From the NCBI GenBank assembly GCA_963728295.1, contig CAVSKB010000006.1, positions 62,001-126,000 of the forward strand: 64,000 bases of DNA, read 5' to 3'. The stretch comes from DATJKD01 sp963728295. GTDB taxonomy: Bacteria; Pseudomonadota; Gammaproteobacteria; Steroidobacterales; Steroidobacteraceae. Below the pieces are notes generated by a model. That model made no database searches and was not told the origin of the DNA. It worked only from the letters and a program-made list of their open reading frames with translations. Shown piece after piece: positions 40,939 through 49,430 of the stretch; the stretch's first letter is position 1; each line of letters begins with the position of its first letter. The position numbers were made by a program, and so were the translations under genes.

Positions 40939-41018
40939 TGGGCACATTCTCCATTTCCCTGCCTGCGTGATGCCCCACCGGTGGGCCCGTGGGAAATGGA
41001 GAATGTCCACACTTTTTT
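40939..41018. repeat. Nested palindrome (REP-like) between adk and the PPi-phosphofructokinase gene
   Basis: CATTCTCCATTTCCC (40945-40959) is an exact inverted match to 40991-41005, and the 31-base loop between them contains a perfect 12-bp palindrome, CCCACCGGTGGG (40974-40985). A run of six T follows (41013-41018). The element lies in the divergent gap. It could be a REP-like dispersed element, an operator, or, read on the plus strand, a terminator-shaped structure with no obvious gene to end. Confidence 0.7.
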
Positions 41019-41039
41019 GCAGCGGTTATGATTTCGGAC

Positions 41040-42308
41040 ATGAAAACGCAAGTCAGAAACGCCTTCTACGCACAGTCCGGCGGCGTGACCGCCGTCATCA
41101 ATGCCTCTGCCTGCGGCGTCATCGAGACGGCGCGCCGGCACAGGACGCGCATCGGGCAGGTGTATGCGGGCCGGCACGGAATCGTTGGCGCGCTCACCGA
41201 GGACCTGATCGACACGAGCCGTGAGTCGGCCGCGGCGATCCGCGCGCTCCGCCACACGCCGTCCGGCGCTTTTGGCTCGGCCCGGTACAAGCTCAAGAAG
41301 TACGAGGAGAACCCGGCGCAGTACGAGCGGCTGATCGAGGTCTTCAAGGCACACGACATCGGCTACTTCTTCTACAACGGTGGCGGTGACTCCGCGGACA
41401 CCTGTCTCAAGGTGTCGATGCTGGGCGCAAAGCTGGGATTCCCGATCCAGGCGATCCACGTGCCGAAGACGGTCGACAACGATCTGCCCATCACCGATTG
41501 CTGCCCGGGCTTTGGCTCGGTCGCCAAATACGTCGCGGTGTCGATCCGCGAGGCCGGCTACGACGTCGCGTCGATGGCCAAGACCTCGACCAAGGTCTTC
41601 ATCATGGAGGTGATGGGTCGCCACGCAGGGTGGATCGCCGCGGCCGGCGGTCTCGCCGCCGAGAAGGCGGGCGACGCGCCGCACGTGATCCTGTTCCCGG
41701 AGATCCGCTTCGACGAGGAGCGGTTCTGCGCGCGGGTGCGCGAGTGCGTCGAGAAGTACGGCTACTGCGCGGTGGTCGTTTCCGAAGGCGTGAAGAATGC
41801 CGAAGGCAAGTTCCTCTCCGATGCGGGGCTGCGTGACGCGTTCGGCCATGCACAACTGGGCGGCGTGGCGCCTGTCATCGCTCAGCTCGTAAAAGAGAAG
41901 CTCGGCTACAAGTACCACTGGGCCGTCGCGGATTACCTGCAACGCGCGGCGCGACACATCGCATCGAAAGTCGATGTCGAGCAGGCCTATGCCGTCGGCC
42001 GGGCCGCAGTCGAGCTCGCGCTCAAGGGCCAGAACTCCGTGATGCCGACCATCGTGCGGACCTCGAACCGGCCGTATCGCTGGAAGATAGGGATCGCGAA
42101 ACTCGAAGACGTCGCCAACCGGGAAAAGATGCTGCCGCGGGATTACGTCACGCCGGACGGCTTTCACATCACCGCCAAGGGGCGCCGCTACCTCGCTCCA
42201 CTGATCAAGGGCGAGGATTACCCCCCGTACAAGGACGGGCTACCGCAGTACGTCCGACTCCGCAACGCCCCCGTCCGCCGGAAGCTCAAAGCGGACTTTG
42301 TCGTATAG
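41040..42308 (+). CDS. pfp: Pyrophosphate-dependent 6-phosphofructokinase
   Basis: 422 residues from ATG 41040; in-frame ATGs a few codons upstream are possible. GGGDS at 114-118 has Asp in the second position of the PPi-type signature (ATP enzymes have GGDG), and PKTVDNDLP at 142-150 holds the Lys typical of PPi-dependent enzymes. MEVMGRHAGWIA follows. The enzyme reversibly phosphorylates fructose-6-phosphate with PPi in the cytoplasm. Placed by hppA and adk, it suggests a PPi-using glycolysis. Confidence 0.9.
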   Translation: MKTQVRNAFYAQSGGVTAVINASACGVIETARRHRTRIGQVYAGRHGIVGALTEDLIDTSRESAAAIRALRHTPSGAFGSARYKLKKYEENPAQYERLIEVFKAHDIGYFFYNGGGDSADTCLKVSMLGAKLGFPIQAIHVPKTVDNDLPITDCCPGFGSVAKYVAVSIREAGYDVASMAKTSTKVFIMEVMGRHAGWIAAAGGLAAEKAGDAPHVILFPEIRFDEERFCARVRECVEKYGYCAVVVSEGVKNAEGKFLSDAGLRDAFGHAQLGGVAPVIAQLVKEKLGYKYHWAVADYLQRAARHIASKVDVEQAYAVGRAAVELALKGQNSVMPTIVRTSNRPYRWKIGIAKLEDVANREKMLPRDYVTPDGFHITAKGRRYLAPLIKGEDYPPYKDGLPQYVRLRNAPVRRKLKADFVV

Positions 42309-42368
42309 ACGGCCGACGAAGCGGAGCCGGTGAGGCTGCGCGCGGGAAATCTGCGTGAAAACGTTGGA

Positions 42369-43289
42369 TCAGGGTTGGATGGCTATCGCTGCCTGAGCTG
42401 CGCCGAGCGCCGGATCAATCGCGACTTTGGCTGCGCCACTTACCAGATCGGGGTAGAGGATGTCGGACGTGACCGAGTCTCCGCCTGCGACAGCGACGGC
42501 CCCGGTGTCAGAAGCGTGCGCGGGGATGCTGCTGTCAGCCGGGTTTGCCGGGACCGGCTCCTTCGCAACGACAATCGCCGATCCGATCGTGTACACCACA
42601 ACGATACGGGCTTCGTGCCCGCGCTCGTTGTTCCATTGCAAGAAGTTGGCGCAGACGGCTTTCCGATCAGCGCCCTGCTCGACCTCGAAGGTCGAGTCGA
42701 CGAAGCGTGCGCCGCCGATGTCCTGCTCGACCCAAACGCGGCTCTGTTCCCACTCTCGCGACGCGCCATCCGCGCGCGCAAAGAGTTGAACGTCGAGCAC
42801 GCGCGCCTGCGAGGGGACACTTGCGCACAACGCCGCGCGGTTGGCAGTCGCCGCATTACAGCCGACTGGATCATTGGCATACGGGGGCGTGTGCGAACGG
42901 CACGCCGCGAGGTGGACCATGGCTTCCGAGCGCACGGGTAGGGGCGAGCCGGCCATGGCCAGGAGCGTGGAGTCCTCGGCATAGTTGCCGTTGCGGTGCT
43001 GCGCGAGCTGACCGTTCGCGAGCGCCTGCAGCCGATCGGAAATCCGCTGCTCCATGGCCCTGGTGTCTTCGCGCTCGCGCTCCATCCGCAACTCGGAGTA
43101 GGCAAATCCGGCCACCGCCGCGCCGAGCACCAGGCCGAACACCGCCAGCGTCGAGCGGACGCCGCTGCTGCGCTTCGGCTTCGGATCCGCCTTGCGCGAC
43201 CGGAACGCCATGAAGAGCTGGAAGGTTGCGGTCGCGACCGTCGCGGTCGCACCGATCATTGCTGCGATGATGGTCTCGGAAAGATCCAT
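42369..43289 (-). CDS. Membrane-anchored protein of unknown function
   Basis: 306 residues, intact. Two hydrophobic segments (about 5-28 and 44-65) surround a basic stretch (RSRKADPKPKRS). The remaining 240 residues form a likely extracytoplasmic domain with a coiled-coil-prone start and four Cys (CRSHTPP, DPVGCNAA, ALCAS, AVCANF). No family is recognised. It converges with pfp and is divergent from hppA. Confidence 0.6.
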   Translation of the reverse strand: MDLSETIIAAMIGATATVATATFQLFMAFRSRKADPKPKRSSGVRSTLAVFGLVLGAAVAGFAYSELRMEREREDTRAMEQRISDRLQALANGQLAQHRNGNYAEDSTLLAMAGSPLPVRSEAMVHLAACRSHTPPYANDPVGCNAATANRAALCASVPSQARVLDVQLFARADGASREWEQSRVWVEQDIGGARFVDSTFEVEQGADRKAVCANFLQWNNERGHEARIVVVYTIGSAIVVAKEPVPANPADSSIPAHASDTGAVAVAGGDSVTSDILYPDLVSGAAKVAIDPALGAAQAAIAIQP

Positions 43290-43351
43290 TTGACTTCCCT
43301 TGATACGCGCCCGGGAGGTGGGCTCGACTCAACTGCTTGACTTAACCGCTG

Positions 43352-43384
43352 GGGGCTCGCGAACTGTTGGGGCTCGCGAACTGT
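43352..43384. repeat. Tandem 2 x 17-bp direct repeat
   Basis: GGGGCTCGCGAACTGTT at 43352-43368 is followed at once by the same sequence with A instead of the last T (43369-43385). It lies in the 318-base gap between the unknown membrane gene and hppA. Such short tandem units could be operator sites or a slippage product. Confidence 0.7.
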
Positions 43385-43513
43385 AATGAGTCGGCCGCCG
43401 GTGCTCCCGTACGGAGTTTGAGTTTTGCGGACTTCAGCACAGGAGGAGCCGCATTGCGGGACCCCTCCGGCGGTTCGCGCCCGTGCGGCGGAAGCTCGAG
43501 ACAGGCTTTGTGG

Positions 43514-43519
43514 TATAGT
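43514..43519 (+). promoter_or_regulatory. Likely -10 element for hppA
   Basis: TATAGT stands out in the 318-base upstream gap, about 90 bases before the hppA start, followed by a T-rich leader. The -35 match (around 43491-43496) is poor. No other gene or clear motif is seen in this gap besides the tandem repeat at 43352-43384. Confidence 0.35.
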
Positions 43520-43607
43520 TTCGCGCCTTTTTTGCGGTGCAGCGGCTCGCAAAAGCCCGCGCAGCGCCGATCGGCCAAGAAATACCTGGAGACGGGAGCT
43601 CGAGAAA

Positions 43608-45644
43608 ATGACCACTGAACTCGCGCTGTGGCTCGCGATCGGCGCGGGTGTGATTGCGATCCTGTACGGCATCGTCTCCACACGGTGGATCGTCGCCCAA
43701 CCCGCGGGCAATGCTCGCATGCAGGAAATCGCCGCCGCCATCCAGCAGGGGGCCCGGGCGTATCTCAACCGCCAGTACACGACGATCGCCATCGTCGGCG
43801 TAGTGCTGCTCGTCGTTCTCGGATTCGCATTGGGCCTGCCGACAGCCGGCGGCTTTGCGGTGGGTGCAATTCTCTCCGGTCTTGCAGGCTACATCGGCAT
43901 GAACGTCTCGGTGCGCGCCAACGTGCGCACGGCGCACGCCGCAAGCGTCGGTCTCGACCCCGCGCTGCAGGTGGCGTTTCGGGGCGGGGCGATCACCGGA
44001 ATGCTGGTCGTTGGCCTCGGCCTCCTCGGCGTCGCGACATATTTCGCGCTGATGCTGCGACTCACCGGCAGCATCGACGAGGCTCTCCACGCCCTGGTGG
44101 GTCTTGCCTTCGGCGGCTCGCTGATCTCGATCTTTGCGCGCCTGGGTGGCGGCATCTTCACCAAGGGCGCCGACGTCGGCGCCGATCTCGTTGGCAAGGT
44201 TGAAGCCGGAATTCCCGAGGACGACCCCCGCAACCCGGCGGTGATCGCCGACAACGTCGGTGACAACGTCGGCGACTGCGCCGGCATGGCAGCGGACCTG
44301 TTCGAGACCTATGCGGTGACCCTGGTCGCGACGATGCTGCTCGCGGGGCTGACGATGCAGTCGCTCGGCATCAACGCGGTGCTCTATCCGCTGGTGCTTG
44401 GAGCGGTGTCGATCGTCGCCTCGATCGTCGGCACCTTCTTCGTCAAGGCGCGCGACGGCGGCAAGATCATGAACGCGCTCTACCGGGGAATCATCGTCTC
44501 GGGCGTCATCGCGGCGATCGCGTTCTACTTCGTCACCGACGCGATGATGGGCGCGGATTCGAACAACCTGTTCCTCTGCGCGTTGATCGGGCTTGCGCTG
44601 ACGGCAGCGATGATCTGGATCACCGAGTACTACACGGCGACCGAGTACGCACCCGTGCGGTACGTCGCCGCCGCCTCGCAGACCGGGCACGGCACCAACG
44701 TAATCGCAGGGCTCGCCGTGTCGATGAAATCGACCGCACTGCCGGTGCTCGCGATCTGCGCCGCGATCTGGGGCTCGTTCCAGCTCGAGGGCCTGTACGG
44801 CATCGCGATCGCCGCGACCGCGATGCTGTCGATGACCGGGATGATCGTCGCGCTGGACGCCTACGGACCGATCACCGACAACGGCGGCGGCATCGCCGAG
44901 ATGGCTGGCCTGCCGAAGGACGTGCGCAGGATCACCGACGCGCTCGACGCGGTCGGCAACACGACCAAGGCCGTGACCAAGGGTTATGCGATCGGCTCGG
45001 CCGGACTCGCCGCGCTGGTGCTCTTCGCCGACTACACCCACAACCTCGAGATCGCCGGCAAGCTGCAGCAGTTCTCGCTCGCTGACCCTGCTGTGATCAT
45101 CGGGCTCTTCATCGGCGGCCTCGTGCCTTATCTCTTCGCCGCGATGGCAATGGAAGCGGTCGGCCGCGCCGCCGGTTCGGTCGTGGTCGAGGTGCGCCGA
45201 CAGTTCAAGGAGATCAAGGGAATAATGGAGGGCACCGGGAAACCGGACTACTCCAGGGCCGTCGACATGCTCACGCGGGCCGCGATCCGCGAGATGATCA
45301 TCCCTTCGTTGCTCCCGATCCTGATCCCGGTGATCGTCGGCTTCGGCATGAACTGGCTCTTAGGTCCCGGCGCCGGCATACGGGCGCTCGGCGGCGTGCT
45401 GATCGGCACGATCGTCACGGGGCTCTTCGTCGCGATCTCGATGTGCACCGGCGGCGGCGCGTGGGACAACGCCAAGAAATACATCGAGGAAGGCAACTTC
45501 GGCGGCAAGGGCTCGGAGACGCACAAGGCAGCCGTCACCGGCGACACGGTCGGCGACCCCTACAAGGACACCGCAGGTCCTGCGATCAACCCGCTGATCA
45601 AGATCATCAACATCGTCGCGCTGCTGCTCGTGCCGCTGCTGTAA
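43608..45644 (+). CDS. hppA: Membrane-bound H+-translocating pyrophosphatase, K+-independent type
   Basis: 678 residues, about 16 hydrophobic segments. DVGADLVGKVE (189-199) and DNVGDNVGDCAG (about 215-226) are the PPi-binding acidic motifs. GNTTKA has Lys at about 454, the residue that marks the K+-independent class (the K+-dependent class has Ala). The enzyme couples PPi hydrolysis to H+ pumping, or the reverse, in the inner membrane. I use the ATG at 43608, which begins the first helix; longer frames upstream are non-coding. It complements the PPi-phosphofructokinase 1.3 kb upstream. Confidence 0.96.
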   Translation: MTTELALWLAIGAGVIAILYGIVSTRWIVAQPAGNARMQEIAAAIQQGARAYLNRQYTTIAIVGVVLLVVLGFALGLPTAGGFAVGAILSGLAGYIGMNVSVRANVRTAHAASVGLDPALQVAFRGGAITGMLVVGLGLLGVATYFALMLRLTGSIDEALHALVGLAFGGSLISIFARLGGGIFTKGADVGADLVGKVEAGIPEDDPRNPAVIADNVGDNVGDCAGMAADLFETYAVTLVATMLLAGLTMQSLGINAVLYPLVLGAVSIVASIVGTFFVKARDGGKIMNALYRGIIVSGVIAAIAFYFVTDAMMGADSNNLFLCALIGLALTAAMIWITEYYTATEYAPVRYVAAASQTGHGTNVIAGLAVSMKSTALPVLAICAAIWGSFQLEGLYGIAIAATAMLSMTGMIVALDAYGPITDNGGGIAEMAGLPKDVRRITDALDAVGNTTKAVTKGYAIGSAGLAALVLFADYTHNLEIAGKLQQFSLADPAVIIGLFIGGLVPYLFAAMAMEAVGRAAGSVVVEVRRQFKEIKGIMEGTGKPDYSRAVDMLTRAAIREMIIPSLLPILIPVIVGFGMNWLLGPGAGIRALGGVLIGTIVTGLFVAISMCTGGGAWDNAKKYIEEGNFGGKGSETHKAAVTGDTVGDPYKDTAGPAINPLIKIINIVALLLVPLL

Positions 45645-45727
45645 GCGCTTGACGGCGGAGGAAGGCGTGCTCACGTCCTCGCGCGGCGAGATCTACTAAC
45701 CTCAACTCTAGCCTCTGGTCGACATGT

Positions 45728-46048
45728 TCATGGCGCATCGACAGATGCGTCGCCACTCCGATGGTGCCGGATGTCGAGGACCAGATTGTAAATCGCGACT
45801 CCGGCCGGAAAGAGATTCGACAGGATCCCGACGGAGTCGTTCTTGCCGAACGTGAAGTAACTCAGGAGCAGCAGACTCCCGCTGACGCTCATCAACCAGA
45901 ACATCCGGGGCACGACGGGTTTTCGGTGCTTCCGTGAAGCGATCATCTGCACGAACCAGCGGCCGGCAAACAATCCGACCCCGAGATATCCGATGAGTTT
46001 CCAGGGTGTGACGACCACACCGAAGTTGTCGAAGAGCACCTGATTCAT
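45728..46048 (-). CDS. LAB_N (lipid A biosynthesis N-terminal) domain protein
   Basis: 106 residues with about three membrane segments. The motif GLFAGRWFVQMIASRKHRKPVVPRMFWLMS is the signature region of the LAB_N domain. Family members are tied to lipid A or undecaprenyl-sugar handling in the inner membrane. The start overlaps the eptA stop (ATGA), so it is translated with the phosphoethanolamine transferase. Confidence 0.88.
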   Translation of the reverse strand: MNQVLFDNFGVVVTPWKLIGYLGVGLFAGRWFVQMIASRKHRKPVVPRMFWLMSVSGSLLLLSYFTFGKNDSVGILSNLFPAGVAIYNLVLDIRHHRSGDASVDAP

Positions 46049-47828
46049 TCGACTGCTCCAGCTCCCGTTCGGCTTGCGGCGACTTTGAGTGGCGCCCGAC
46101 AGACCGAAAACAGGTCCTGCTCGGATCGATAGACGCTTGTCTCAACGTCGAGCAGTCCGAGCACCGAGTGGAAGAGATTGTCATGGCTCGCTGGATTAGC
46201 GGCGATCCCGTGGAGGCAATCGTCGTCGATTCCAGTGCTACGCTCGAACTCCGGCGACAACCATACCACCATCGGAACATGCGTCTGCTCCCTTGGTGCG
46301 ATCGCGTAGGGCATGCCGTGAAGGTACAGTCCGTGCTCCCCCAGCGACTCGCCGTGATCGGACACGTACAGCAGCATTGTGTCGTAGCGGTCTGACCGGG
46401 CCTTGAGAAACTCGATGGTCTCCGCGACTACGTGGTCAGTGTATGCGAGTGCGTTGTCGTAGGCATTGACGATTTCCTCGCGGCTGCAATGACGCAATTC
46501 CGGGGTATCACACGTCGGCACAAAACGGCGAAACCGCTCCGGATAGCGGCTGAAGTAAGCCGGGCCGTGGTTGCCAAGCTGATGCATCACGATGAACTGT
46601 GAGCGATCGTCCGACGCGACCGTGGCCGCCAGATCCTTGAGCAGGACCTCGTCGAGGCAGCCATCAGTCGTGCAGAGGCCCGGCAGCTGCCCGTGCCTGA
46701 CACTCTGGAACTCGATGCCCTTGCCATCGCAGACTCCCTTGCAGCCGGATTGGTTGTCGCGCCAGACCACGCGCAGGCCTGTCCGAGCCAGCACGTTCAG
46801 CAACCCCTCCTCGCGCCGGATCCGGTCACCGTCGTATTCGCCACGTCCCAGCGCCGAGAACATGCACGGCAGCGACACTTCGGTCGCCGTGCCGCAGGAG
46901 GTGACATTGAGGGAAGTTCACGACACCGAGCCGGGCCAGCTCCGGAGTGGTGTCTCGCGCGTACCCATTGAGCGCAAAATGGTCTGCACGAGCCGTCTCA
47001 CCCACGATCAGGACAAACAGCACGGGGCGCGTCCGCGTCTTCCATGCCGCTCCCAGGTGCGCATCCTCGCCGATCGGCACGCGGGAAAGCGCGGCGCGAT
47101 GCGTGTCCTGGCCAAGGGCCCGGCCCAGGGCGAACACGTAGTTCTCCGGGGTCAGGAGGTTACGCAGCTGCGGTTGGTTGCGAATGAGCGACGCGAGGTC
47201 GCGGTACACCGGCAGCAGGGCTGCCACCACCAGGAGCCAGGCGCCGCAGATCGCCAGCACCCGTCGCGCGATCGCGCGTCGCGGCGGGTTGCGAATCAGC
47301 CGAGGCCACCACACCAGCGCGATTGGCACGGCCGCATACGCCAGCACCGCGACCAGAATGTCCCGTGCCGACGAGCTCGCGCGCCTCGGGAAAGTCCGTG
47401 TGCAGCAGGTTACGGAGCATGGACGTGTCGAGGATCACGCCGTACGCGCCCATGAAGTGCACGGCGACCGACGTCGCGAGCAGCACGAGCGTGAGCAGCG
47501 GCTTGACGATCGGTCGTGGCGAGACGACGGCCAGCAGCACGAATGTCGCGCTGGCGCAGGCGGTCCCGACTGCGAATGCAAATCCCCAGGTTGATGGCGC
47601 TCCAAGCGGACGACCTGCGAGCAGTCCACGCCACAACGGCCCATTACATGCGGCTGTGAGGTAGATCGCGGCGGCCAGCAGCATTGCCTCCGTTGTCACG
47701 GCGGGACGCGCTGCGCGCAGTCTCGAGAGGGTGGCGGCGCCGCCGCGGATGCGCGGCACGGGCATGGCGACGTCTGCCGCCGCCACAGGCGGGCGGTTCA
47801 TCGGCGAGTCGGAATTTGGCACACCCAT
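46045..47828 (-). CDS. eptA: Phosphoethanolamine transferase, EptA-like (two frameshifts)
   Basis: About 590 residues. An N-terminal part with several membrane helices runs to about 47375, where the frame changes. A middle part has VLFVLIVGETARADHFALNGY and the nucleophile-region CGTATE (visible after a shift near 46905). The C-terminal sulfatase-like domain includes YVSDHGESLGEHGLYLHG. EptA adds phosphoethanolamine to lipid A in the periplasm and can lower binding of cationic peptides. It overlaps the LAB_N gene. A sensor-like gene without a kinase lies divergently upstream. Confidence 0.85.
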
Positions 47829-48025
47829 ACCGGGTTGGACGCTTCAGGGACATCACATCAATCGGCGCCTGTGGCGACCGGCGGCACCACGACAGGCCGC
47901 GGCATGGCGACCCGTGCAGCGCAGCGATACCATCCATCCGGCCGGGCGGCCCGTGCCCATCGACGCTGGGTGGCTGACAGCCTCGCGGCATCGATGGCCG
48001 ACGAAACTGGGAGCCTGGAATCTCG

Positions 48026-48790
48026 ATGGATCTGAGCCTGCGTGCCCGCTATGGCGTCGCCCTGCTGTTGGTCGTTCTGGCGATGGCGGGCGTATTCGTC
48101 CTGGCGATGGGATTATTCATCGAAATGGTCGAATTCGAGCTGAAGCACAACACCCTCGCGCGCGAGTTGGCGGAACAGCGGGTGCTACTGGTGCGCGATC
48201 CGGCCTGGCCCGGCCCGTCGGGCGGTGACATCAGTCGTATCGTCGTGGATCAGGCGTCTTTGGGCGGGCTTGCGCCGGTGCTGGCCAACATGGCATCCGG
48301 TGCGCAGCAGGAGATCGAGCTCGACGGACGCACCTATATGGTCGGGCGCACGGACGTCGGCGATCGACGGCTGTACGTGTTGCTTGACATCGAGCCTGTC
48401 GAGAGGATCGAGCGGCGGCTGGTGATACTTGCCGCTGTTACGACGACAGCGGCGGCCCTTCTTGCCATCGTGCTCGGCTCGGCACTGGGCCGGCGGGCGG
48501 TGGGTCTCCCGCAAGGCCTCGTGCGTGAGCGCAAACTGGCTCGCGAAGCGATCAACGAGCTGCAGATGCGGCTCGTCAACCTTCGTTCCTCATCGGAGCA
48601 CCTTTCGGCGCAGAGAGACCTGTCCCCCGACGCACGTCAGCATCTCGATAACGTCCAGCACGCCGCCGAACGCATGCAAGTGGCGGTGGACTCGCTCGAC
48701 GCACAAACCTTGCCGGGAGGGCCCGGCGCAGAGGCCGCAGGATCCACGGGCGCGGTCGCCGCGGATACGCATCCGTCCGCCGAGGCGTAG
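48026..48790 (+). CDS. Histidine-kinase-like sensor lacking a kinase domain
   Basis: 254 residues: transmembrane helix (about 10-33), a periplasmic segment (34-128), a second helix (133-155), then a helical coiled-coil tail (about 165-225) and an Ala/Gly-rich end. That is the shape of the input half of a sensor kinase, but there is no H-box, N, G1 or G2 motif. No response regulator is near. It may be a signalling adaptor or a decayed kinase; the clean frame argues against recent decay. It faces eptA. Confidence 0.6.
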   Translation: MDLSLRARYGVALLLVVLAMAGVFVLAMGLFIEMVEFELKHNTLARELAEQRVLLVRDPAWPGPSGGDISRIVVDQASLGGLAPVLANMASGAQQEIELDGRTYMVGRTDVGDRRLYVLLDIEPVERIERRLVILAAVTTTAAALLAIVLGSALGRRAVGLPQGLVRERKLAREAINELQMRLVNLRSSSEHLSAQRDLSPDARQHLDNVQHAAERMQVAVDSLDAQTLPGGPGAEAAGSTGAVAADTHPSAEA

Positions 48791-48802
48791 CCCGAAAGCG
48801 CT

Positions 48803-49220
48803 TCAGGAACCGACCGTCAACGCTGCGCCGGCCACCATCAGGCCTATGCCCATCCAGAGCCGGAGCGACACAGGCTCGGCAAGCGTGAGCCAGGCAAGAA
48901 TGACCGTGATCGGCAGGCTCAACTTGTCGATGGCTGCGACCCTCGAAGCAGGCGCGAGCTGCAGCGCCTTGAAGTATGCGAGCCAGACCCGTCGCCACGC
49001 CGGAAAGAACCAGAAACAGAATCGTGCGCGCCTTCAGATCGCGCAGGCTGCTGGATTCACCCCTCGCGAAGACGATGCCCCAGGCAAACACGAGCACCAC
49101 GGCAGTGCGAATCGCAGTGGCGAGGTTGGACTGCACGCCTTGAACGCCGACCTTGGCCAGGATTGCCGTGGTACCCGCGGCCGTCGCCGACAGAAGCGCA
49201 TAGAACATCCAGGAATTCAT
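48803..49220 (-). CDS. EamA-family (DMT) small transporter (one frameshift)
   Basis: About 139 residues (MNSWMFYALLSATAAGTTAI at the start) with four or five membrane helices and a Glu/Pro-rich loop. The C-terminal half (IDKLSLPITVILAWLTLAEP, then VAGAALTVGS) is read after a frame shift near 48985. Its size suggests a single EamA domain that would work as a dimer. The substrate is unknown. It converges with the sensor-like gene. Confidence 0.75.
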
Positions 49221-49430
49221 GTACGTCCACGCCACTCGCAGTTGGTGGGCCAAGTGTCCGCAAGTCAAAGGCACACTTGTTGGACGCGCGCGGCGAGCTG
49301 GATCAATCGCCGGTAGATGTTCAGTGGGATCTGTCATCACCCCTGCGACGCCTCGTCGTTGATTCCGCGGTAATTCGCGAAGTCCTCATCTGGTCGATTG
49401 ATGCACGGCGCCCCATGCGTCTAATCGCTG

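Noticed and set aside
40939..41018. Rho-independent terminator
   Set aside because: The stem and T run point the right way for a terminator, but no plus-strand gene ends just upstream; adk is on the other strand.
43425..43607. Open frame running upstream into hppA
   Set aside because: The added residues have shadow-like Arg/Ala composition; HppA homologues start at the first membrane helix, at 43608.
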